Shown here in pieces: positions 1 to 5,592 of a stretch of DNA of 5,592 nucleotides. The notes below the pieces were generated by a model, which did not search any database, was not told the DNA's origin, and saw only the letters and a program-made list of their open reading frames with translations. The translations under genes were made by a program, and so were the position numbers. The DNA comes from Acidobacteriota bacterium (lineage in GTDB: Bacteria > Acidobacteriota > Terriglobia > UBA7540). The stretch spans positions 1 through 5,592 of the forward strand of contig JAJYHU010000438.1 of assembly GCA_021784615.1 (NCBI GenBank), read 5' to 3'. How positions within the stretch are numbered: the first letter of the stretch is position 1; the number at the start of each line of letters is the position of its first letter.

Positions 1-334
1 TGGCAATATCCTCAACCTGTTTTTCAGTAACCGTTCCAACCTTGGTTTTGTTGGGTTCGCCCGATCCTTTCGCGATGCCTGCGGCGCGCTTCAAAAGCAC
101 GGAGGCGGGCGGCGTTTTGGTGATAAAGCTGAAAGTCCGGTCGTGATAGACCGTAAGGACGACGGGAATAATCAGCCCTTCCTGGTCCTTGGCCGAAGTC
201 TTGGCGTTGAAGGCCTTGCAAAATTCCATGATGTTGACGCCATGCTGCCCTAGCGCCGGGCCGACGGGCGGAGCCGGGGTTGCTTTCCCGGCCGCGATCT
301 GCAACTTCACCATTGCGTTTATTCTCTTTGCCAT
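1..334 (-). CDS. rplK: 50S ribosomal protein L11, 3' end outside window
   Basis: L11 binds the GTPase-associated region of 23S rRNA at the base of the L7/L12 stalk, where EF-G and EF-Tu dock. The visible 111 residues begin MAKRINAMVKLQIAAGKA and contain the family hallmarks PPVGPALGQHGVNIMEFCK (N-terminal domain) and the TFTFITKTPPASVLLKRAAG stretch that leads into the rRNA-binding C-terminal domain. L11 is usually about 141 residues, so roughly 30 C-terminal residues lie beyond base 1. The reading frame is open to the window edge. The ATG lies 5 nt after the nusG stop, and an AAAGG at 345-349, inside the end of nusG, can serve as its ribosome binding site, so the two genes are almost certainly co-transcribed. 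Identification is by recognition of the sequence and by its position after nusG. Confidence 0.97.
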   Translation of the reverse strand, partial: MAKRINAMVKLQIAAGKATPAPPVGPALGQHGVNIMEFCKAFNAKTSAKDQEGLIIPVVLTVYHDRTFSFITKTPPASVLLKRAAGIAKGSGEPNKTKVGTVTEKQVEDIA

Positions 335-339
335 GGACT

Positions 340-870
340 CTAAACCTTTTCAACTTGATAGAAATCTAATTCCACCGGCGTGGCGCGGCCGAAAATGGTC
401 ACCATCACCCGCAAGGTGGAACGATCGGTGTTGATTTCCTCCACCGAGCCGTTAAAGTCTTTGAACGGGCCGTCTGTAATCTTGATGTTCTCGCCCTTTT
501 CAAACTCCAGCTTGGGCTTGGGATTTTCGGCCGCCACCTCGACTTTGTGCACGATGCGGTCCACTTCCTCAATGCTCAAGGGGCTGGGTTTGGGTCCTGA
601 ACCAACGAATCCTGTCACTCGGGGCGTTGAGCGCACCACATGCCAGGTTTCATCGTTCATTTCCATTTCAACCAGCACGTATCCGGGGTAAAAAAGCTTG
701 GAGGTCACTACTTTCTTGCCCTGCCGCATCTCAATCACGTCTTCGGTCGGAACCATGATTTCGCCAAACTTTTCAGCTAGGCCTGCGGCATCAATCCTGC
801 TCCGGAGGGATTCGGCGACTTTCTTCTCAAACCCCGAGTAGGTATGGATGATGTACCAATTTTTCTCCAT
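340..870 (-). CDS. nusG: Transcription termination/antitermination factor NusG
   Basis: NusG binds RNA polymerase through its NGN domain, and Rho or ribosomal S10 through its KOW domain, acting in the cytoplasm in transcription elongation, Rho termination and transcription-translation coupling. The 176-residue protein starts MEKNWYIIHTYSGFEKKV, the typical NGN opening. LFYPGYVLVEM near residues 59-69 and TPRVTGFVG near 82-90 are NGN signatures. The KOW domain follows at about 124-155 (FEKGENIKITDGPFKDFNG) and the protein ends near VELDFYQVEKV. The length is normal for the family. I chose the ATG at 870 over an in-frame ATG at 885 because GGAAG at 879-883 sits 8 nt before it and because family members begin close to the KxWY motif; the upstream ATG would overlap that site. 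The gene starts 19 nt after the secE stop and ends in TAG. Confidence 0.97.
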   Translation of the reverse strand: MEKNWYIIHTYSGFEKKVAESLRSRIDAAGLAEKFGEIMVPTEDVIEMRQGKKVVTSKLFYPGYVLVEMEMNDETWHVVRSTPRVTGFVGSGPKPSPLSIEEVDRIVHKVEVAAENPKPKLEFEKGENIKITDGPFKDFNGSVEEINTDRSTLRVMVTIFGRATPVELDFYQVEKV

Positions 871-878
871 ATCAATGA

Positions 879-883
879 CTTCC
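879..883 (-). promoter_or_regulatory. Ribosome binding site that sets the nusG start
   Basis: GGAAG on the minus strand lies 8 nt upstream of the ATG at 870. The alternative ATG at 885 has only a GGGGAAAG about 17 nt upstream, too far for good initiation, so this site favours the shorter NusG. Confidence 0.6.
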
Positions 884-889
884 ATCGTG

Positions 890-1123
890 CTAGTGTACCG
901 ACTTTCCCCAGTTCAGGATGTAGGCAATGAGATGCTGAAAAGTCTCATCACAAAGCATGAAGTAAAATCCGAACAGGAAGGTGGTAATGATCACCATTAC
1001 GGTCGTACCGTAGACCTCTTGCTTGCCGGGCCACGTGACTCGCCGCATTTCCGCGCGCACCGCGTCAATGTATCCCTTGACCTTGCTCCACATGTCTCTG
1101 TTGATCGTTAGTTCGCCAGCCAT
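890..1123 (-). CDS. secE: Preprotein translocase subunit SecE
   Basis: SecE clamps SecY in the SecYEG protein-conducting channel of the inner membrane. The 77-residue product has the short single-membrane-span form found in most bacteria outside the enterics. An amphipathic N-terminal region contains the family motif: RAEMRRVTWPGKQEV at about residues 23-37 matches the conserved E-x-x-K/R-V-x-W-P pattern. It is followed by one hydrophobic segment at roughly 40-62 (GTTVMVIITTFLFGFYFML) and a short tail. The start is the ATG at 1123; no strong Shine-Dalgarno is close to it (a GGAG lies about 19 nt away, with a purine-rich AAAGAGAAA nearer). The stop is TAG. It lies between tRNA-Trp and nusG, the usual place for secE, which supports the call for a short and weakly conserved protein. 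Confidence 0.95.
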   Translation of the reverse strand: MAGELTINRDMWSKVKGYIDAVRAEMRRVTWPGKQEVYGTTVMVIITTFLFGFYFMLCDETFQHLIAYILNWGKSVH

Positions 1124-1171
1124 CGTATCGTTTCTCTTTGCTCCGCCCGTTGATTATCTGCTCAGCCGAAT

Positions 1172-1192
1172 CCGTCAGCCTTCAACCTTCAG
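1172..1192 (-). repeat. Three degenerate heptamers directly after tRNA-Trp
   Basis: On the minus strand the 21 nt that directly follow the encoded CCA read as CTGAAGG, TTGAAGG, CTGACGG, an exact period of 7 with one or two substitutions per unit. The next 7 nt no longer fit well. It lies in the 69-nt spacer between the tRNA and secE. The function is unknown; it may be a small slippage-derived tract. Confidence 0.5.
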
Positions 1193-1268
1193 TGGCAGGG
1201 GCGGAGGGATTCGAACCCCCATGACCGGTTTTGGAGACCGGCAGATTAGCCGTTGATCTGACGCCCCT
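1193..1268 (-). tRNA. trpT: tRNA-Trp (anticodon CCA)
   Basis: The minus strand folds into a full cloverleaf. The acceptor is AGGGGCG paired with CGCCCCT. The D stem is AGAT/ATCT with a 9-nt loop containing GG. The anticodon stem is CCGGT/ACCGG, with loop CTCCAAA placing CCA at positions 34-36. The variable loop has 4 nt. The T stem is GGGGG/CCCTC (one G-U pair) with loop TTCGAAT. The discriminator base is G, as expected for tRNA-Trp, and the 3' CCA is encoded in the DNA (1193-1195). It reads UGG codons. It lies 91 nt after rpmG and 69 nt before secE with no clear terminator on either side, so it is probably processed out of the operon transcript. This rpmG-trpT-secE arrangement is widespread in bacteria. 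Confidence 0.97.
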
Positions 1269-1291
1269 GCAAAAAGCAGTGGCAAGCGGCT

Positions 1292-1347
1292 GGCGATAAG
1301 TGAAAATCCGTTCCCGGCTTCGGCCAATTTTCCGCGGATCACTCGCC
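1292..1347 (-). other. Possible bulged RNA hairpin between rpmG and tRNA-Trp
   Basis: On the minus strand GGCGAGTGATCCG (1335-1347) can pair with CGGAT-TTT-CAC-TTA-TCGCC (1292-1310). This gives 5+3+5 base pairs with two 3-nt bulges, both on the downstream arm. Within the loop, GGC-CGAA-GCC (1316-1325) forms a further small stem-loop that G-U pairs can extend. No run of U follows directly, so it does not look like a classical Rho-independent terminator. A processing or stabilising structure that separates the mRNA from the tRNA is a possible inference. Pairing was judged by eye without an energy calculation. Confidence 0.35.
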
Positions 1348-1366
1348 ACTCTTCACTCGTCACTTT
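1339..1366 (-). repeat. Four degenerate heptamers at the end of rpmG
   Basis: On the plus strand the units are TCACTCG, CCACTCT, TCACTCG and TCACTTT, in exact 7-nt register; units 1 and 3 are identical. The rpmG stop codon (1360-1362) falls inside the fourth unit, so the tract starts within the last codons of the gene and runs into the spacer. It also supplies most of the upstream arm of the possible hairpin described for this spacer. Its function is unknown. Confidence 0.6.
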
Positions 1367-1509
1367 ACTTCTTTATGCGCCGTATGGTGGCGGCAGGTCG
1401 GGCAAAAGCGCTTTCTCTCCACCCGGTCCGTATGCTTCTTCTTGTTCTTCGTTGTCGAGTAATTGCGGTTTTTACAGTCGCTACATTGTAACGTAATGAT
1501 ATCACGCAT
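1360..1509 (-). CDS. rpmG: 50S ribosomal protein L33, zinc-ribbon type
   Basis: L33 is a small 50S subunit protein near the E site. The 49-residue product MRDIITLQCSDCKNRNYSTT... has the family length and the full zinc ribbon: CxxC at residues 9-12 and a second CxxC at 36-39 (FCPTC). It is therefore the zinc-binding form, not a cysteine-free paralogue. The middle is Lys/Arg-rich (KNKKKHTDRVERKR), as usual for rRNA contact. The ATG at 1509 is chosen because AAGGAG lies 6 nt upstream and the protein then aligns with the family start; the frame is open further upstream but that part is unlike L33. The first 8 nt overlap the end of gene Y, and the ribosome binding site lies inside Y, so translation of the two may be coupled. 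The stop is TGA. Confidence 0.96.
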   Translation of the reverse strand: MRDIITLQCSDCKNRNYSTTKNKKKHTDRVERKRFCPTCRHHTAHKEVK

Positions 1510-1762
1510 CCCCAACTCCTTGTACGATGGTTTCCATAAACGGTGTTCCCCCGACCGGAACATCCAACGTGAGAATGCAGTCCCATGGCACTAAGAGTTT
1601 GTGCTCACCGTCGTCCTTCCGGATGCTTACCCACAGTCCAGCTTCGTCTGTCTCCAGCGCGTAAAAATATGCGGCTCCGGAGGCTTGGGGGACGCCAGCC
1701 GCTTGCATGGCCATCAGCCCCGTTTCAGTCAAGAACGCCACAACAGGACGTTGCAGTTCCAT
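1502..1762 (-). CDS. Gene Y: 86-aa protein of unknown function
   Basis: I do not recognise this protein. The ATG at 1762 begins 1 nt after the stop of gene X and has GGAG at 1772-1775, 9 nt upstream; an in-frame TTG at 1777 overlaps that site and is less likely. The gene ends in TGA inside the first codons of rpmG (8-nt overlap). Residues about 31-68 look strand-rich: AYFYALETDEAGLWVSI, a charged turn KDDGEHK, then LLVPWDCILTLDV. This suggests a small beta-sheet or barrel-like domain, with Trp44, Trp60 and Cys62 as its most distinctive residues. There is no signal peptide, membrane span or metal motif. Tight packing with a good Shine-Dalgarno and the absence of any competing gene support real coding. 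By context it may be tied to translation, but this is only guilt by association. Confidence 0.75.
   Translation of the reverse strand: MELQRPVVAFLTETGLMAMQAAGVPQASGAAYFYALETDEAGLWVSIRKDDGEHKLLVPWDCILTLDVPVGGTPFMETIVQGVGDA
1516..1521 (-). promoter_or_regulatory. Strong Shine-Dalgarno for rpmG, inside gene Y
   Basis: AAGGAG lies 6 nt before the rpmG ATG and is the best ribosome binding site in the window. It fixes the short 49-aa L33 start. It is also part of the coding sequence of gene Y, so Y and rpmG share sequence constraints here. Confidence 0.8.
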
Positions 1763-1763
1763 G

Positions 1764-2207
1764 TCACCGTACTCCAAGCCTGACCAGGCATCCTTCCAAT
1801 AGCTGCGACAACCGTTGCTCGGCGTTTTCCGATCCCAGATCGAAGAGGTCGTCCACTATACTTTCTGCCACGTGCAAGGGCAGCACGGTACCGTTTGTTC
1901 TAACCGCGATCTCGAACTTATGCGCCCAAGTGTCAAGAACTATGCTTTCGACGCTGGCTTTTGCCGCCTTCTCTGACAATTTCCCTTGAAGCATTCTCGC
2001 GAACTGTTCGGTCTTCGTAAGCAGTTTTTCGGCAGTTCGCCGCCCTGCCAACGTACTCCGCTGGTAGAGTTCCTCCGGGACGTGCAATTGCTCGGCCACT
2101 CTCTTCTGCTCCGGAGTGAGAGGTGGCAACGCCTCCTTCGGCGTGGCTTGGGCAGCGTCCCATTCGCTCAGGTCGCTACGCAGTCCGGTAACTGCGACCT
2201 TGATCAT
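1764..2207 (-). CDS. Gene X: 147-aa protein of unknown function
   Basis: I do not recognise this protein. The ATG at 2207 lies 17 nt after the tuf stop, with a weak AGGG about 12 nt upstream; the gene ends in TGA 1 nt before the ATG of gene Y. After a short N-terminal stretch (MIKVAVTGL) and a proline-containing linker, residues about 31-90 look helical and charged (LTPEQKRVAEQLHVPEELYQ and onward). A likely strand-turn-strand follows at about 98-111 (FEIAVRTNGTVLPL), then another helical region with an acidic IVDDLFDLGSE. It has two Trp (16, 94) and one Cys (140), with no signal peptide or membrane span. The protein is probably soluble and cytoplasmic. Spacing and strand put it in the same transcript as tuf and rpmG. 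The LTPEQK...LHVPEELY pattern faintly recalls short helical segments in phage structural proteins, but that is too weak to name a family. Confidence 0.75.
   Translation of the reverse strand: MIKVAVTGLRSDLSEWDAAQATPKEALPPLTPEQKRVAEQLHVPEELYQRSTLAGRRTAEKLLTKTEQFARMLQGKLSEKAAKASVESIVLDTWAHKFEIAVRTNGTVLPLHVAESIVDDLFDLGSENAEQRLSQLLEGCLVRLGVR
1772..1775 (-). promoter_or_regulatory. Ribosome binding site that sets the start of gene Y
   Basis: GGAG lies 9 nt before the ATG at 1762 and within the last codons of gene X. It overlaps the alternative TTG start at 1777, which makes the ATG the better choice and suggests that Y is translated by ribosomes finishing X. Confidence 0.5.
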
Positions 2208-2224
2208 TGTTGCTTACATCCCTA

Positions 2225-3415
<1,191 letters not shown>

Positions 3416-3470
3416 GCCTCTATCGCCTCACTATTTGGAATTCGAGAACTTTAGCTCTGCCTGTGTTCCA

Positions 3471-5592
3471 CTATTTCCCAACCACGCGCCCCTGCACACG
3501 GGCGACAACTTCTTCAGAAACGGACGCCGGGGCGGGCTCATAGCTGGAGAAGTGCATCGAGTACGAAGCTCTTCCCTGAGTGCGAGAGCGAAGGTCCGTT
3601 GCGTAACCAAACATCTCCGCAAGGGGCACCGTGGTCCGAATAATTTGCGTTGAGCCGCGCTTTTCCATGCTCTCGATCCGTCCGCGCCGCGCGCTGAGAT
3701 CCCCCAGCACATCGCCCATGTATTCCTCTGGAACCACAACCTCAACCCTCATCACCGGCTCCAAAAGAATGGGGCGGGCCTTCCTTGCAGCTTCCTTGAA
3801 CCCCATGGAACCCGCAATCTTGAATGCCATTTCGGAAGAATCCACTTCATGGTACGACCCTTCGGTCAGCGCGACTCGAATCCCCGTCAACTCGTAGCCC
3901 GCCAGGACTCCGCCCTCCATAGCCTCACGGATTCCACCGTAGACCGCTGGGATGTATTCGCGGGGGATCGAGCCACCCACAATCTCGTCGACGAACAGCA
4001 ACTGGAGATCGGGATCAAATTTGTTTGTTGATTTCTTCTTGGTAATATCGGCGATGGCAGGGAGGTCCGGATGAGGCATAGGCTCCACATGGAGGAAAAC
4101 GTGGCCGTATTGTCCTCGCCCCCCGGTTTGCCGGATGTATTTACCCTCCGCGTCCGCGCTCGAACCAATCGTCTCCCGATAGGCCACCTGAGGACGGCCG
4201 ACGGTGGCACCCACCTTAAACTCCCGCATCATGCGATCAACCAGAATCTCAAGATGCAACTCGCCCATGCCGGAAATCAGCGTTTCACCAGTATCCGGGT
4301 CCGTATGAACGTGGAAAGTAGGATCCTCCTGAGTCAGCTTTTCAAGCGCCCCAGCAAGCCTCTCCTGGTCAGCCTTGGTCTTGGGCTCAATTGCAACCGA
4401 TATCACCGGCGCAGGAAACTCCATGGCCTCAAAAGCCACGGGATTTGATTCCGTGCAGACCGTGTCGCCAGTCGAAACGCTCCGCAGGCCTACCGCAGCC
4501 GCAATGTCGCCGGCAAAAACCTCACTGATCTCCTCACGCTTATTGGCGTGCATCTTCAGCAGGCGCCCGATGCGCTCCCGCCGGTCCCGCCGGGGGTTAT
4601 AAACCGTGTCCCCGCTTTTAAGAGACCCGGAATAAACCCTCATAAAGGCAAGCTGCCCCACGAAGGGGTCACTCATAATCTTAAAGACCAGCGCGGAAAA
4701 CGGCTCGCTATCGTCGGCGCGCCTCACCACTTTCTGCTCTTCATTTCCCGGATTCACACCTTCAATAGGCGGGATATCGATCGGAGAAGGAAGATAAGCC
4801 ACTACGGCGTCAAGCAAGGACTGGACCCCCTTATTCTTGAATGCCGAACCGCAGAGCACCGGCATCGCCTTCAAACCGATCGTAGCGCGTCGAATGCTGG
4901 CCTGAAGCTCTTCCACGGAAATCGTGTCCCCGTGAACATACTTTTCAAGAATACTGTCGTCAACTTCTCCCAAAGCCTCAATCATTTTCTCGCGTTGCTG
5001 ACGGACAGTTTCCACAAGGCTCTGAGGGATTTCTTCAAGATCATATTTAGCGCCCAGGGTCTCTTCTTTCCAGACCAGCGCCCTTTCGCCGACAAGATCA
5101 ACAACTCCCTGGAAATTATCTTCGGAACCTATCGGCCATTGAATGGGGATGGGATTGGCATGAACCTTCGATCGCAGCTGATCAATGCAGGCTTCGTAAT
5201 CGGCTCCTACGCGGTCCATCTTGTTCACAAAAACCATGCGCGGCACCCGATACTTGTCAGCCTGTCGCCACACCGCCTCGGTTTGCGGCTCGACACCTTC
5301 CACCGCTCCCAAAACAGCAATCGCCCCATCCAGAACCCGCAGCGACCTTTCGACTTCAACCGTAAAATCAACGTGGCCCGGCGTATCGATAATGTTGACG
5401 CGGTAGTCATTCCAAAAACATGTTGTAGCAGCCGAAGTGATCGTTATGCCCCGCTCCTGCTCCTGTTCCATCCAGTCCATGACGGCCGTGCCTTCGTGCA
5501 CCTCTCCCATCTTGTGCGTGATCCCCGTATAGAACAGGATCCGCTCCGTCGTCGTGGTCTTACCGGCGTCAATGTGGGCCATGATGCCGATA
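3471..5592 (-). CDS. fusA: Elongation factor G, 5' end outside window
   Basis: EF-G is the GTPase that moves tRNA and mRNA through the ribosome and, with RRF, recycles subunits. The frame is open to the window edge: codons for I-G-I precede MAHIDAGKTT, so the Met at 5582 is the internal one of the NIGIMAHIDAGKTT motif and only the first dozen or so residues are missing. Of the 706 visible residues, the P loop is at about 5-13, RGIT (switch I) at 47-50, DTPGH at 69-73, NKMD at 123-126 and GSAF (G5) at roughly residue 260. Domain II follows. Domain IV has GGRGQYGH and the tip motif GSYHEVDSSEMAFKIAGSM. Domain V contains EEYMGDVLGDLSARRG and the conserved PLAEMFGYATDLRS. Domain IV carries an extra segment of about 20 residues at roughly 507-532. 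Codon use is mixed, unlike tuf. The stop is TAG. Confidence 0.98.
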   Translation of the reverse strand, partial: IGIMAHIDAGKTTTTERILFYTGITHKMGEVHEGTAVMDWMEQEQERGITITSAATTCFWNDYRVNIIDTPGHVDFTVEVERSLRVLDGAIAVLGAVEGVEPQTEAVWRQADKYRVPRMVFVNKMDRVGADYEACIDQLRSKVHANPIPIQWPIGSEDNFQGVVDLVGERALVWKEETLGAKYDLEEIPQSLVETVRQQREKMIEALGEVDDSILEKYVHGDTISVEELQASIRRATIGLKAMPVLCGSAFKNKGVQSLLDAVVAYLPSPIDIPPIEGVNPGNEEQKVVRRADDSEPFSALVFKIMSDPFVGQLAFMRVYSGSLKSGDTVYNPRRDRRERIGRLLKMHANKREEISEVFAGDIAAAVGLRSVSTGDTVCTESNPVAFEAMEFPAPVISVAIEPKTKADQERLAGALEKLTQEDPTFHVHTDPDTGETLISGMGELHLEILVDRMMREFKVGATVGRPQVAYRETIGSSADAEGKYIRQTGGRGQYGHVFLHVEPMPHPDLPAIADITKKKSTNKFDPDLQLLFVDEIVGGSIPREYIPAVYGGIREAMEGGVLAGYELTGIRVALTEGSYHEVDSSEMAFKIAGSMGFKEAARKARPILLEPVMRVEVVVPEEYMGDVLGDLSARRGRIESMEKRGSTQIIRTTVPLAEMFGYATDLRSRTQGRASYSMHFSSYEPAPASVSEEVVARVQGRVVGK

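Noticed and set aside
340..885. ATG at 885 as the nusG start
   Set aside because: It would add MEVID, which is not typical of NusG; the only good ribosome binding site lies between it and the ATG at 870.
1153..1158. GATAAT on the minus strand as a -10 box for secE-nusG-rplK
   Set aside because: It matches the consensus in 5 of 6 positions, but no convincing -35 lies at 16-18 nt (CTGACG is 14 nt away and TTGAAG 21 nt away), so an internal promoter is possible but unsupported.
1285..1330. A sigma70-type promoter for tRNA-Trp (TTGGCC with a downstream TTCACT)
   Set aside because: The -10 match is only 3 of 6, and co-transcription from upstream explains expression equally well.
1175..1363. A 62-codon minus-strand frame across the tRNA region
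   Set aside because: It translates the tRNA-Trp gene and the heptamer repeats; the tRNA fully explains that stretch.
1365..1586. A 73-codon minus-strand frame covering rpmG in another phase
   Set aside because: rpmG with its zinc ribbon occupies the same bases in a different frame and is unmistakable.
1502..1777. TTG at 1777 as the start of gene Y
   Set aside because: It overlaps the GGAG that serves the ATG at 1762 and has no clear ribosome binding site of its own.
3416..3470. A terminator or tuf promoter in the 55-nt fusA-tuf gap
   Set aside because: I see only a weak imperfect palindrome without a U tract, and no hexamer pair near consensus.
3471..5582. Met at 5582 as the true start of EF-G
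   Set aside because: The upstream codons I-G-I continue the conserved NIGIMAHIDAGKTT motif, so this Met is internal and the gene is cut by the window edge.

Overview
The window holds bacterial translation and transcription housekeeping genes, all transcribed on the minus strand. Read in the direction of transcription the order is: fusA (EF-G, 5' end cut by the window), tuf (EF-Tu), two short unrecognised genes called X (147 aa) and Y (86 aa) here, rpmG (L33), tRNA-Trp(CCA), secE, nusG, and rplK (L11, 3' end cut by the window). The EF-Tu and EF-G sequences, the strong preference for G-ending codons in tuf, and small heptamer tracts in the spacers fit an Acidobacteriota-like or deltaproteobacterial-grade genome. 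That placement is an impression from residue patterns, not a phylogeny.

Region by region (plus-strand coordinates): 3471-5592 is fusA and 2225-3415 is tuf, with a 55-nt gap between them. 1502-2207 carries X and Y, tightly packed: 17 nt after tuf, 1 nt between X and Y, and an 8-nt overlap of Y with rpmG. 1360-1509 is rpmG. 1124-1359 is the only non-protein stretch. It holds tRNA-Trp with encoded CCA, a heptamer-repeat tract on each side of the tRNA, and a possible bulged RNA hairpin between rpmG and the tRNA. 890-1123 is secE, 340-870 is nusG, and 1-334 is rplK.

The known genes form one functional theme. EF-Tu delivers aminoacyl-tRNA, EF-G translocates, L33 and L11 are 50S proteins, SecE is a translocon subunit, and NusG couples RNA polymerase to the ribosome and Rho. 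The rpmG-trpT-secE-nusG-rplK order is a classic bacterial cluster. Here it is joined to fusA-tuf, where many bacteria would have rpsJ and the S10 operon after tuf.

The parts most worth a second look are the two unknown genes wedged between tuf and rpmG, an extra segment of roughly 20 residues in EF-G domain IV, an abrupt change of codon usage in the last 21 codons of tuf, and the period-7 tracts with the structured spacer around tRNA-Trp. I see no mobile element, CRISPR array or defence system here.
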